Positions 16,825-25,083 are shown, counted from the first letter of the stretch. The stretch: 28,955 nucleotides of DNA from Myxococcota bacterium (GCA_023150835.1 JAKLKB010000085.1:1-28955); one strand, 5' to 3'. Translations and numbers: made by a program. The notes: generated by a model from the sequence alone, not told the origin.

Positions 16825-16974
16825 ATGATGTACATCATTTTGTCGATTGTTGTGTACTTGACGGCTTGCAAGTTGTTGGACCTTGACGACACGGATGACA
16901 ACAAGATCCAACAACCTGTTTTTTCCGGCCACGCTGATCCTCCACAAGACCCACAAACACCCCCTCAACACTAA
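16825..16974 (+). CDS. 49-aa micro-lipoprotein under a sigma-54 promoter
   Basis: The ATG at 16825 (or the next codon, 16828) follows a strong ribosome-binding site, GAGGAGGAG at 16811-16819. The product begins MMYIILSIVVYLTACKLLD. It is a very short signal with a perfect lipobox, LTAC, giving a mature lipopeptide of about 35 residues that starts with Cys. It has an acidic patch (DLDDTDD) and a Pro/Gln-rich end. The stop at 16972 falls inside a 24-nt tandem repeat. No known family is recognisable. The combination of a consensus -24/-12 promoter, a strong ribosome-binding site and a good lipobox makes it a credible gene despite its size. It resembles small entericidin- or lysis-type lipoproteins only in format. 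The PTPS-like gene follows after 49 bases and may share the transcript. Confidence 0.7.
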   Translation: MMYIILSIVVYLTACKLLDLDDTDDNKIQQPVFSGHADPPQDPQTPPQH

Positions 16975-17004
16975 CCACCAACACCCCCTCAACACTAACC
17001 ACCA
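16957..17004 (+). repeat. 24-nt perfect tandem repeat
   Basis: Two identical 24-base units (16957-16980 and 16981-17004) span the end of the micro-lipoprotein gene and the gap before the next ATG. The stop codon of the lipoprotein lies in the first unit. Confidence 0.9.
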
Positions 17005-17023
17005 ACCCCCCCCATCACCTCGT

Positions 17024-17443
17024 ATGTACACTGTGATCGAAGAACGCACCTTCCAAGCCTATCACGCGATCCAATATCCCGACGGAACATGGGAAGAGTC
17101 CCACTGCCACGATTGGCTGCTGCGCGTCCATGTTTGCGCCTACGAACTGGATCGCGTTCATCTTGTGATTGACTTTCTTGTACTCCAAGCCATGATCAAC
17201 CGCACCCTCGCACCTTTCGAGGGCCAGCATATCAACGAGATTTCGCCTTTTTCCCAAGGGATCAGCCCTTCAACAGAGTTTCTTGCGCGACTGTTTTTTG
17301 ATACGTTGGCCGCGCAACTCCGCGAGCCGCGTGTTTGGTTGCACAAAGTCGAATTGCGCGAAGCCCTAACCTCTTGGGCTGTCTACGAAGTCGCCCATCC
17401 TCCCCGACATTCCGTCCCTTCCGACAAGGAGCCCTCTGCATGA
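17024..17443 (+). CDS. PTPS/QueD-family (COG0720) protein without the usual catalytic Cys
   Basis: This 139-aa protein has the T-fold of the 6-pyruvoyl-tetrahydropterin synthase / 6-carboxytetrahydropterin synthase family. Zinc ligands H14 (TFQAYHAI), H27 and H29 (ESHCHDW) are present, as are VIDFLVLQ, QHINEI, PSTEFLARL and a C-terminal acidic residue in LREALTSWAVYE (E113). The Cys normally four residues before the HxH motif is Trp23 here, and the intervening Gly of HGH is Cys28. Glu24 and Glu25 precede HxH, recalling the PTPS-III variants that use Glu and make 6-hydroxymethyl-dihydropterin for folate. Folate rather than queuosine synthesis is thus possible. The ATG at 17024 lacks a clear ribosome-binding site; longer forms would overlap the lipoprotein gene. 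It overlaps the next gene by four bases (ATGA), implying translational coupling. Confidence 0.8.
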   Translation: MYTVIEERTFQAYHAIQYPDGTWEESHCHDWLLRVHVCAYELDRVHLVIDFLVLQAMINRTLAPFEGQHINEISPFSQGISPSTEFLARLFFDTLAAQLREPRVWLHKVELREALTSWAVYEVAHPPRHSVPSDKEPSA

Positions 17444-19116
17444 ATGCAACATGGCGGATCACCCGCCTCTTTGGGTCACTTGGTCTGGCGCTGCTGTTGG
17501 TTCTCAGCGTCGACACATGGCTTGGCTGCCTCCCCGAAGCCAGCACCAAAGAGCCTCCAACCTCCCGCCCCGCGCCGATCACCCCACAAGATGGGTGGTG
17601 GCGCGATGCTGTTTTTTACCAGATCTTTTTGCGCAGCTTCAAAGACTCCGATGGCGATGGCATCGGTGACTTTGAAGGGCTAATCCGTCAACTCGATTAT
17701 CTCAACGACGGAAAGCCCGAAACCACCGATGATCTCGGTGTGACGGCGATCTGGCTTCTGCCTGTCTTCTCGTCCCCCAGTTATCACGGCTACGACACCA
17801 CCGATTACCGCCAGATCAACAAGCCCTACGGAACCAACGAGACCTTTGCGCGCTTCGTCCAAGAAGCCCACAAACGCGGGATCAAGGTCGTCTTGGATCT
17901 GGTGATCAATCATACATCCTCGCAACATCCTTGGTTTCTCGCTTCTCAAGATCCCGCGTCTTCGTACCGCCCTTGGTATGTTTGGCGCTCCGATAACCCG
18001 GGCTGGACACAGCCTTGGGGATCGGGTTCCGTCTGGCACCCCAGCGGCGGGGCCTATTACTACGGGATCTTCTGGAAAGGTATGCCTGATCTCAACTTCC
18101 AACACGAACCTGTCCGAAAAGAAATCACCTCATTGGCCCAACATTGGCTCAAAGCAGGCGTGGATGGATACCGACTGGACGCCGCACGTTACATCGTCGC
18201 CAACGGAGCCGGCCAACTCCAAAGCGACCAGCCCGAAACCCTCGATTACTGGCGCAGTTTCCGCAACGACGTCAAACAAACCCGCAACGACGCCGTCTTG
18301 ATCGGCGAAGTCTGGAGCGACACCGCTTCCATCGAAAAGTATTGCAAAGGCGATCAACTCGACCTCGCCTTTCACTTCCCGATGGCAGAATCGATCTATC
18401 TCGCGATCACCGCCATGTCCAACGAAGCCCTTTGGAAAACCATCCAACAATCTCAGAACTACCCGCTCTCCTGTTGGGCCCCATTCCTCACCAACCACGA
18501 CCAGATCCGCATCATGTCCCGCCTACGCCAAGATCTGCCCATGATGCGCAACGCCGCCAAGATCCTGCTCACTCTCCCCGGAACTCCCTTTGTCTACTAT
18601 GGCGAAGAATTCGGTATGCTCAACGGAAACAACCGCAACGACGAGGCCAAACGCACACCCTTCGCATGGAACGCCTCCCCAAACGGCGGCTTTACCACAG
18701 GCACACCGTGGGAACCCCTTACACCCCACGACACCGCCAACGTCACTTCCCAATCCAAAGACCCCCAATCTCTGCTTTCTCTCTACCGCAAACTCATCCA
18801 TCTGCGAAACCAACAACCTGCTCTCCGACGCGGTGATATCCGCAAGATCGACCTCGTTGGAAGCCCGCAAGAAGAGATATTTGCCGCCCTTCGCTCCTAC
18901 AACAACGAACGTATCGCCGTCTTCCTCAACCTCTCCGACAAATCCCTCGATGCGATCTCGCTTTCCCTCCCCACCACAAAAACTCCCCACATCCTTTTCT
19001 CCGAAGGCAACCCCGAGATCCTCGCGCCCTCCACACAACCCACCACCCAACCTTCGGCCTCTGCGATCCTCTCTCTCAAACTCCCCGCCAACGCCGCACT
19101 CATCCTCAAACTCTAA
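17440..19116 (+). CDS. Secreted GH13 alpha-glucosidase / alpha-amylase
   Basis: This 558-aa protein has an N-terminal signal (LFGSLGLALLLVLSV) ending near WLGC; the lipobox is weak, so it is secreted or lipid-anchored. A GH13 (beta/alpha)8 barrel follows: AVFYQIFLRSFKDSDGDGIGD, GYDTTDYRQI, VLDLVINHTS (region I), GYRLDAARY with nucleophile D247 (region II), LIGEVW with acid/base E290 (region III) and LTNHDQIR with D354 (region IV). A C-terminal beta domain closes it (~480-558). The DSDGDGIGD loop is the typical calcium-binding loop near the start. All catalytic residues are intact. It resembles oligo-1,6-glucosidase or alpha-amylase types; exact specificity cannot be read. AAGGAG lies eight bases before the ATG, which overlaps the stop of the PTPS-like gene. 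Confidence 0.93.
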   Translation: MNATWRITRLFGSLGLALLLVLSVDTWLGCLPEASTKEPPTSRPAPITPQDGWWRDAVFYQIFLRSFKDSDGDGIGDFEGLIRQLDYLNDGKPETTDDLGVTAIWLLPVFSSPSYHGYDTTDYRQINKPYGTNETFARFVQEAHKRGIKVVLDLVINHTSSQHPWFLASQDPASSYRPWYVWRSDNPGWTQPWGSGSVWHPSGGAYYYGIFWKGMPDLNFQHEPVRKEITSLAQHWLKAGVDGYRLDAARYIVANGAGQLQSDQPETLDYWRSFRNDVKQTRNDAVLIGEVWSDTASIEKYCKGDQLDLAFHFPMAESIYLAITAMSNEALWKTIQQSQNYPLSCWAPFLTNHDQIRIMSRLRQDLPMMRNAAKILLTLPGTPFVYYGEEFGMLNGNNRNDEAKRTPFAWNASPNGGFTTGTPWEPLTPHDTANVTSQSKDPQSLLSLYRKLIHLRNQQPALRRGDIRKIDLVGSPQEEIFAALRSYNNERIAVFLNLSDKSLDAISLSLPTTKTPHILFSEGNPEILAPSTQPTTQPSASAILSLKLPANAALILKL

Positions 19117-19238
19117 CGCAAACGACGATGGCTCCGACATCAAGAGCCGCAGCCCCTTGTCTTGCACGAGCTTTCGCCCTAGCCTTTGTCCGCACAAACG
19201 GCCTCTTTATCGATCTTGGGCTTTGGCAACCCGCGAAT

Positions 19239-19311
19239 ACAAAACCCGCTCGTTGTGTGATCGTAAAGACGTAGGGGCAGTGGCTGCCCAAGAATAGGGC
19301 GTCTACGTACT
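19239..19311 (+). repeat. Dispersed intergenic repeat (copy 2, internally deleted)
   Basis: This 73-base stretch in the 280-base gap between the GH13 gene and the 424-aa gene matches the other copies: GTGTGATCGTAAAGA, GTAGGGGCAG, GGCTGCCC and GGGCGTCTAC. The CCCCCTG segment after GGGGCAG is missing. Its inner hairpin has one mismatch (GCCCAA / TAGGGC). The remaining gap (19117-19238) shows nothing I can identify. Confidence 0.75.
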
Positions 19312-19396
19312 ATCCTTTGTGTGCGCGTCTCTCGGATATCGTATTCGCCTTCTTTCCCAAAGAGGTGTTGATCTTTCCCGTCAATCGGAGGTTTGG

Positions 19397-20671
19397 ATGA
19401 ACAAGTGGCTAGAGTCCTCTCGCCAGTTCTTTTACATGAGCATGGCGATCTTCTTTCTCAGCAGCGGTGGTTTTATGATCCGCCTGATGTTCATCGAAGA
19501 CCCCTTCCATTACCTCGGACGCCGCTTCCTCGAACAAGACGGCAAGATCGTGATCGATATCCTCAGTAACCCCCGCACCATCCAAGCGATCCGCGCTATC
19601 ACAACTCCCTCTCCCAAAGATCAACTCCCCCTCGAACGCTACATCGTCGACCGCATCCTCCAACAAGACGGCGCATGGCTGCGCGGATTCACCCAAAAAC
19701 TACTCCAAGATCCCCACATCCAAAAACTCGCCTCCCAAGCCCTCCTCTCCCCAAACAACACACCCCCTCAACAACAAACCTCCTATCTTTTGGGCCGTTA
19801 CGCCATCGACAAACTGCTCCAACACGACGCTTCCACCCTCCAAAAACTCCTGCTCCCCAGCACCCAACAACTCACCGCTTCTGTCGAGCGCACCGCACAA
19901 AACACTCTCCACAAGCTCACCGCTTCTGTCGAACTCACCGCACAAAACGCCCTCCACAAGCTCACCGCTTCCGCCGAACGCACCGCACAAAACGCCCTCC
20001 ACAAGCTGTTTGAGAAAGATGCCGCAGTCTTGCGCGCCTTGCTCAAAGACGTTCTCCAAACTCCCGCTGCTTCGGCCACCAAGCCCACCGCCAAACCCAG
20101 CCCCACCGTCCTTTCTGCCCTCGACAAAGAACAGCTCGCCATGGCCGAGCGTCTTGGGCGGTACACCATCGACCAACTCCTCGATGCACGCGCTCAAAAG
20201 CTCCGCGCTATCCTGCTTTCACTCGTCGGCCCCGAACTGATGCGCACCCTGCGCGAAGGCCGCTTGTCCCTCAACAAACTCACCCAACAAGCCCAATCGC
20301 TTCCCGTACGTCAGATCATCCAAGATGCCGCTTTTTCCGCTGGAAAAGGGGCCACCGAAGGCTTTCTCGGCGCACAATCCCAACAAAAACAACGCACCGC
20401 CCGCATTACCCGCGCCATCACTCGCCAAGCCCCCCACTTGCGCGATGCCTTGCGCCGCATCCACCCGTGTTTGCTTGCTTCCGACCCCCAATGGCTGCGC
20501 TGGCAAGACAACGCCCTCCACGCCCGTCTTATTCGCGCCAAAGATGCCGTATGCCAAAAAACTTCTTGCGCACAATCCACCCAAACGACCTACGCATGGC
20601 TGCAAAACCAACTGTCTCCCCTCAACCTCCATCCCAACGACATCCACGTCCAGATCGGCGGATGCGACTGA
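19397..20671 (+). CDS. Membrane-anchored helical repeat protein of unknown function
   Basis: This 424-aa protein has one hydrophobic segment (residues ~11-32: FFYMSMAIFFLSSGGFMIRLM) that could be an uncleaved anchor. The rest is predicted helical and probably periplasmic. It shows repeats at two scales. A degenerate motif of about 25 residues, xRYxIDxLLxxDxxxLxxLL, recurs at ~81, ~134 and ~255, with weaker units at ~42 and ~200. Three 15-residue repeats (LTASVERTAQNTLHK type) lie at 159-203. The C-terminal part has four Cys residues. I do not recognise a family. GGAGG lies six bases before the ATG at 19397. moeA follows after 45 bases and may be co-transcribed, but no functional link is evident. 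Confidence 0.75.
   Translation: MNKWLESSRQFFYMSMAIFFLSSGGFMIRLMFIEDPFHYLGRRFLEQDGKIVIDILSNPRTIQAIRAITTPSPKDQLPLERYIVDRILQQDGAWLRGFTQKLLQDPHIQKLASQALLSPNNTPPQQQTSYLLGRYAIDKLLQHDASTLQKLLLPSTQQLTASVERTAQNTLHKLTASVELTAQNALHKLTASAERTAQNALHKLFEKDAAVLRALLKDVLQTPAASATKPTAKPSPTVLSALDKEQLAMAERLGRYTIDQLLDARAQKLRAILLSLVGPELMRTLREGRLSLNKLTQQAQSLPVRQIIQDAAFSAGKGATEGFLGAQSQQKQRTARITRAITRQAPHLRDALRRIHPCLLASDPQWLRWQDNALHARLIRAKDAVCQKTSCAQSTQTTYAWLQNQLSPLNLHPNDIHVQIGGCD
19871..20005 (+). repeat. 45-nt tandem repeat, three units
   Basis: Three in-frame 45-base units (19871-19915, 19916-19960, 19961-20005) encode the amphipathic 15-mer LTAS(V/A)E(R/L)TAQN(T/A)LHK. They differ at only a few bases, so the expansion is recent. 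Confidence 0.9.
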
Positions 20672-20707
20672 GAACAAGTCCAGATCGGCGGATGTGACCA
20701 AAAAAAG
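20648..20707 (+). repeat. 30-nt direct repeat across a stop codon
   Basis: GTCCAGATCGGCGGATG occurs at 20648 and again at 20678, a period of 30 bases. The first copy encodes the last residues (VQIGGCD) of the 424-aa protein. The second lies just past the TGA at 20669-20671, in the same frame. Confidence 0.75.
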
Positions 20708-20716
20708 GAATCCCGT

Positions 20717-21946
20717 ATGCTCTCTTGGCAAGACGCCCTCGCCCATATCCTCGCGCACACCCACACCCTCAACACCGAAGAACTTCCGCTCCACGAAGCC
20801 GCAGGACGGCTGCTTCGTGAACCCATCCATGCGCCTTTTCCCATGCCGCGCTTTTCTGCTTCTGCAATGGACGGCTACGCCCTTCACCACGCCGATATCG
20901 CCCAAGCTTCCGAGGCTTCTCCGATCTCCCTTCCTGTCCTCCAACACATCGCCGCTTCCCAAGCCCCCGCCCCTCTCAAACGCGGCGAATGTGCGCGGAT
21001 CTTTACAGGCGCTCCCGTCCCCGATGGGGCCGATGCCGTCGTCATCCAAGAAAATGTCACCGCCCAAGACGGCCACGCTTTGTTTCGCGCCCCCGCAACA
21101 TCCTTCCAAAATATCCGACCCCTTGGCTCGGATTGCTCGCAAGGAACCCTGCTCCTCCCCCAAGGTTCGACCCTCTATGCAGGAGAGATCGGCCTTCTTG
21201 CGGGCCTTGGCGTCGGCATGGTCCATGTCACGCGCCGCCCTCGTGTTGCCGTGCTGGCCTGTGGAAGTGAGCTTCGGCGCATCGGTGAGCCGCTCGGCCC
21301 TGCCGACATCTACGAATCGAATCGCCACGCGCTTGCTGTGCAGATCCGCGAAGCGGGCGGTGATCCGTACCTTCTCCCCGTCGTCCCCGATCAACTCGAT
21401 GCACTCCAAGCCCAGATCCGCGAAGGACTCCACGCCGATGTCTTGATCTCTTCAGGCGGAGCCTCCGTCGGCGATCACGATCTGCTGCGGCCTGCCTTCG
21501 ATGCCCTTGGCGTCGCAACCGACTTTTGGCGCGTCGCCATGCGCCCGGGAAAACCTCTGTTCTTCGGAAAACACCAACAATGCTTGATCTTTGGACTCCC
21601 CGGAAATCCCGCCTCTTCGATGGTCACTTTTGAAGTGCTTGTTCGCCCTGCCCTCCAAAAAATGCTCGCCTCTCCCGCCCTCTATCGCCCCCTTCTTTGC
21701 GCACAGATCACCGAACCCGCCTCCAACAACACCAAACGTACCCACTTCGTGCGCGGCCAAATCTCGTTTGCTTCTCCTCAACCTCTCTTCACTCCGCTCT
21801 CTTCTCAATCTTCTGCCGATCTCCTCTCCATGCGACAAGCCCATGCCCTCGCGATCTTACCCCCTTCGTCTGCCCCCGTAAAAGCAGGTGACTCCGTTCA
21901 AGTTCTCTGGATTACACACGCCAATAGCCTTCAACTTCTTGCCTGA
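20717..21946 (+). CDS. moeA: Molybdopterin molybdenumtransferase MoeA
   Basis: This 409-aa cytoplasmic enzyme inserts molybdate into adenylylated molybdopterin, the last step of molybdenum cofactor synthesis. Characteristic segments in order are PMPRFSASAMDGYA, RIFTGAPVPDGADAVVIQEN, VAVLACGSEL, ADIYESNRHAL, VLISSGGASVGDHD, MRPGKPLFFG and FGLPGNPASSMVTF. They cover MoeA domains I-III, and a shorter domain IV follows. Length is normal. AAGGA lies seven bases before the ATG at 20717. No other cofactor-synthesis gene is adjacent. The nearby tatA is noteworthy because many molybdoenzymes are exported by the Tat system. Confidence 0.96.
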   Translation: MLSWQDALAHILAHTHTLNTEELPLHEAAGRLLREPIHAPFPMPRFSASAMDGYALHHADIAQASEASPISLPVLQHIAASQAPAPLKRGECARIFTGAPVPDGADAVVIQENVTAQDGHALFRAPATSFQNIRPLGSDCSQGTLLLPQGSTLYAGEIGLLAGLGVGMVHVTRRPRVAVLACGSELRRIGEPLGPADIYESNRHALAVQIREAGGDPYLLPVVPDQLDALQAQIREGLHADVLISSGGASVGDHDLLRPAFDALGVATDFWRVAMRPGKPLFFGKHQQCLIFGLPGNPASSMVTFEVLVRPALQKMLASPALYRPLLCAQITEPASNNTKRTHFVRGQISFASPQPLFTPLSSQSSADLLSMRQAHALAILPPSSAPVKAGDSVQVLWITHANSLQLLA

Positions 21947-22000
21947 TCGCTTCCCTCTCTTCTAGGAGTGACGCATCTCGACACCTTGTATGCGCTTCTC

Positions 22001-22028
22001 TTGACATCGCGCTCAGGTTCGGTATAGC
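22001..22028 (+). promoter_or_regulatory. Sigma-70-type promoter
   Basis: A perfect -35 TTGACA (22001-22006), a 16-base spacer and TATAGC (22023-22028) lie about 97 bases before the ATG at 22125. This is the best housekeeping-type promoter in the window and leaves a long 5' leader. Nothing else is apparent in the 178-base gap after moeA. Confidence 0.6.
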
Positions 22029-22124
22029 TTCGACCCTGCTATCGTCCCCGTCATGCAAGTGTCCCCGATGTGATGCGATGGCGCGAAAGAAAAGCTGTTG
22101 TCGTTGTGTTTGGAGGTATAGTCG

Positions 22125-23096
22125 ATGAAGCCCCTTGTTCGGTCAAGACAACCCCATCAACTCTTGAGAAGAGCGGGACTGTGCGCCTTTCTACTGACTG
22201 GCGTGTTGTTGGCTGGTGTGTTGTGGATCCCTCGTGCCATCGCTTCCCCCAACGATATCCATCTGCATTTCCTTTATCGGGGCCGTGACTTGCGCACCAC
22301 CCCCGAAGGTCTCGCCAACGACAAGCGACTCCGTGGACTCCAACAACTTGATTTCGCCCTGCTCAGCGCCGAATTGGGCTTTGCCCTCGCTGAACCCTTG
22401 ATGGCTCCTGCGGAAACGCTCGGCATCGCCGGCTTCGATATCGGCGTCGGCCTCACCGTCGCAGACATCCCCGAAAAATCAGCCCATTGGGCGCGGGCCG
22501 TTGAAGACGAACGCCCCGACAACAACGTGATCATCACCCGCCTTCGCTTCCGAAAAGGTCTCCCCCTCAGCTTTGAGATCGAAGGTAGCCTCGGTTTTAT
22601 CCACGACAGCAGCCATATGCTCGGCGCAGTCGCCGTCAAATGGGCCCTCAACGAAGGCTTCTATTATTTCCCTGATATCGCCGTTCGCGTCAGCATCAAC
22701 CGCCTCTTCAACTCTCGCGATCTCGATCTCTTTAACTTCACAGGCGATATCATCGTCAGCAAACATTTTGCGATCGCTGGAATGTTTTTGATCACGCCTT
22801 ACCTCGCTTACTCCCTTGTCTGGGCGCGTTCCAACTCCCAAGTCCTCGATCCTACCCCCAAAGTCTTTAGCGACAACGAAAGCGTCGCCACCGGAAACTT
22901 CGTCTTCACCACCGAAAACGCCCTCGGCAGTCGCATCAATTTCGGCCTCCAACTTGTCTGGTACATTCTCAACATTACATTGGAGGGGGCTTTTACCATC
23001 CCGAACTTTTCCCTCGTTGACCCAAACAACCCGGGAAATCGCATCACCCCCGCAACCATCGGGATGTTTAACGCCAAATTTTCTCTGACTTTTTGA
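22125..23096 (+). CDS. Putative outer-membrane beta-barrel protein
   Basis: This 323-aa protein has an N-terminal signal (basic start, then LCAFLLTGVLLAGVLWIP, cleaved after AIA near residue 41). The mature part alternates hydrophobic and polar residues in many predicted strands (FEIEGSLGFIH, AGMFLITPYLAYSLVW, INFGLQLVWYILNITLEGAF) and ends in Phe (FSLTF). A terminal aromatic residue and amphipathic strands are typical of outer-membrane barrels recognised by BamA. No specific family is recognisable. GGAGG lies eight bases before the ATG. tatA starts 66 bases downstream on the same strand. Confidence 0.72.
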   Translation: MKPLVRSRQPHQLLRRAGLCAFLLTGVLLAGVLWIPRAIASPNDIHLHFLYRGRDLRTTPEGLANDKRLRGLQQLDFALLSAELGFALAEPLMAPAETLGIAGFDIGVGLTVADIPEKSAHWARAVEDERPDNNVIITRLRFRKGLPLSFEIEGSLGFIHDSSHMLGAVAVKWALNEGFYYFPDIAVRVSINRLFNSRDLDLFNFTGDIIVSKHFAIAGMFLITPYLAYSLVWARSNSQVLDPTPKVFSDNESVATGNFVFTTENALGSRINFGLQLVWYILNITLEGAFTIPNFSLVDPNNPGNRITPATIGMFNAKFSLTF

Positions 23097-23162
23097 ACGC
23101 CCGTCGGTGGCTGTCCGAGACCATGCTCTGACAATCCCCTCGCGGGACATGAGGTTCTATCC

Positions 23163-23387
23163 ATGTGGTTTGCGTTCCTTTCTAGTGGCGAATTGATCTT
23201 GGTCTTTTTGGTCGTCCTCATCCTTTTCGGCTCCACGCGCCTCCCCTCGCTTGGCGATGCCTTGGGCCGAGGCATCAATAACTTCCGCAAGTCCCTCACC
23301 GGCAGCAACAACAACCCTGCCCTCCCCGAAGCACAAAACAACAACCTCCCCGCCGACGAAAAAGCCAAACAAGAAAAAACATCCTGA
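23163..23387 (+). CDS. tatA: Twin-arginine translocase subunit TatA/TatE-like
   Basis: This 74-aa protein has one N-terminal membrane helix (ELILVFLVVLILFG), the hinge FGSTRLPSLGDALG, an amphipathic helix with NFRKSL, and a charged Asn/Lys-rich tail. This is the TatA architecture: the oligomeric pore component that exports folded proteins with twin-arginine signals. Length is normal. The FG-x-x-x-LP motif is intact. No tatB or tatC is next to it, so it is a stand-alone copy here. GAGG lies about ten bases before the ATG. Confidence 0.9.
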   Translation: MWFAFLSSGELILVFLVVLILFGSTRLPSLGDALGRGINNFRKSLTGSNNNPALPEAQNNNLPADEKAKQEKTS

Positions 23388-23558
23388 TACGAAATCCGCC
23401 TGTAGTGTGATCGTAGTGTGATCGTAGTGTGATCGTAAAGATGTAGGGGCAGCCCCCTGTGGCTGCCCAACAATTGGGCGCCTACAACGGATCGCTTGGC
23501 TGCGAAAGAGTTCGGTATCGACGTGGCTGCCCAACAATTGGGCGTCTACAGCGGATCG
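23384..23558 (+). repeat. Dispersed intergenic repeat (copy 3 plus adjacent partial copy)
   Basis: A full copy (23384-23494) runs from ATACGAAATCCGCC through three tandem GTGTGATCGTA units (23405-23437) and GTAGGGGCAGCCCCCTG to CTACAACGGATCG. A second partial copy (23524-23558) repeats only the inner hairpin and end. The hairpin at 23458-23486 has stem halves GCCCAA and TTGGGC around CAA, extended by GGC/GCC and TGT/ACA past single-base bulges. The element fills most of the 250-base gap between the convergent tatA and cardiolipin synthase genes. Confidence 0.8.
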
Positions 23559-23637
23559 CACCTACCCTCCTAGCAACTTCTCTCAAAGATCGTATCATCC
23601 CCCCCAATCACCCGCGATCGCTCTCGTGTCCATCCCG

Positions 23638-25083
23638 TCACATATACGGCGAAAACAACCGAGCGATTCCATCGCGAAGCTGTATCCGCATGGGCCGCTG
23701 GGCCAGATCATCCAACGATATCTCCCGAGACTGCGCGATCTTTTGACCCATATAATCGTGAAGCTCGCCCGCCAAAGCCCGATCATACACTTCGACATTG
23801 AACTCGAAATTCAGCCGCAAACTGCGAGGATCCCAGTTTGCCGAACCGATCAAGGCCCACACCCCATCGACCACCATCAGCTTACTGTGATCAAAGGGCG
23901 GTGGCACCGCATACACACGACATCCCTGTTGCAACACTTGCCACAACATCCCCGTCGAGGCCCATTGGACGAACGCTAGATTGTTCTTTTCCGGCAACAA
24001 GATCTCCACCTGCACACCACGCATCGCTGCCACATTCAGCGACGATATCAACGGTGGATCAGGCAAAAAATAAGGCGTCATGATCCGCACCGAAGATCGC
24101 GCACACGCCAACGCCCCCAACAATGCCCATCGCAGCTTATCAAAGTCTTCGTCTGGACCGTCTGCGATCCCCCGCGCCAACATCTCCCCTTCGGGCGAAA
24201 GAGCCGGAAACCACTTGTCTCCCTCCAATATCTCTCCCGTCGTAAAGGCCCAGTCTTCCGCAAAAACCTCTTGCAATTGCCCAACAATCGGCCCTCGCAG
24301 CGAAAAGTGCATATCTTGGATCGGATGATCGCTGTTCATCGACGGCATATGACCCTCACGGATATTCATCCCTCCCGTAAATCCGAGATGACCATCCACC
24401 ACAAGGATCTTTCGGTGGTTGCGCAAGTTCGAAAAAGTCATCTTCCAAGGCAAAAATGTTTGCATAAACCGACCTGCTGGAACACCTGCCTCCCCAAGCA
24501 CCGTATCGATCGGCTTCCAAGAATAACGTCGCCCTACCGCATCGACCAACACGCGCACCGCAACACCCCGATTCACCGCATCCTTGAGCGCTTCGACAAA
24601 CATCGCCCCCGCACGATCGTTGTCAAAGATATAACTCACCATACTCACCGAATGTTTGGCCTCGCGGATCGCCCCACACATCGCCGCATAAGCCGCATCT
24701 CCATCGTACAACGGCTCCAGATGGTTTCCTCGCAACAAGGGCCGTTCCACAAGCTGACCCACCAGATTTTCCAACGAGGCCAACGTCCCCAAACCGCCCA
24801 AGACATGGGTGTCTTTGAGCAGATCCACACGCAGCTCACTTTCGGGAGCCGATAGCCTCGGGCGATTTCGACGCTTGCGTCCTGCACGCCGTTGAATACG
24901 ATTGATCCCAAACAACAGGTACGCCAGCGGCCCCATAAACGGCGCGATCCAGATAAACCCCACCCATCCCACCGCCGCACGGACATCTCGCTTGTAAAGC
25001 ACCGCGTGGCCTGACGCCCACAGCGCACCAACCACCGCCAACAAAGCCGTCAGCCACCAAAAGTCCAACACGATCTTCCACAT
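23638..25083 (-). CDS. cls: Cardiolipin synthase (phospholipase D superfamily)
   Basis: This 481-aa inner-membrane enzyme condenses two phosphatidylglycerols, or a related donor pair, to cardiolipin. Two N-terminal membrane helices (~5-25 and ~37-58, ending LLFGINRIQRR) are followed by two PLD domains. Each has an intact HxKxxxxD motif: H223/K225/D230 in NHRKILVVDG and H399/K401/D406 in DHSKLMVVDG. Each is followed by the usual glycine or Asn-rich strand (GFTGGMNI, IGSANWDPRS). The C-terminus ends a few residues after RLFSPYM, as in other bacterial Cls. The start codon is separated by 40 bases from the divergent glycosylase start, so promoters overlap or lie inside the opposite gene. The ribosome-binding site (AAAGG about 13 bases upstream) is poorly spaced. 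Confidence 0.94.
   Translation of the reverse strand: MWKIVLDFWWLTALLAVVGALWASGHAVLYKRDVRAAVGWVGFIWIAPFMGPLAYLLFGINRIQRRAGRKRRNRPRLSAPESELRVDLLKDTHVLGGLGTLASLENLVGQLVERPLLRGNHLEPLYDGDAAYAAMCGAIREAKHSVSMVSYIFDNDRAGAMFVEALKDAVNRGVAVRVLVDAVGRRYSWKPIDTVLGEAGVPAGRFMQTFLPWKMTFSNLRNHRKILVVDGHLGFTGGMNIREGHMPSMNSDHPIQDMHFSLRGPIVGQLQEVFAEDWAFTTGEILEGDKWFPALSPEGEMLARGIADGPDEDFDKLRWALLGALACARSSVRIMTPYFLPDPPLISSLNVAAMRGVQVEILLPEKNNLAFVQWASTGMLWQVLQQGCRVYAVPPPFDHSKLMVVDGVWALIGSANWDPRSLRLNFEFNVEVYDRALAGELHDYMGQKIAQSREISLDDLAQRPMRIQLRDGIARLFSPYM

Noticed and set aside
20219-21433. 404-aa minus-strand frame
   Set aside because: It is antisense to moeA and the end of the 424-aa gene, without recognisable domains.
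23405-23437. Three GTGTGATCGTA units as iterons of an origin
   Set aside because: They are an expansion within the dispersed intergenic repeat; no replication gene or AT-rich region is nearby.
23440-23486. Hairpins as rho-independent terminators
   Set aside because: No T-tract follows on either strand, and copies occur in varied gene contexts.
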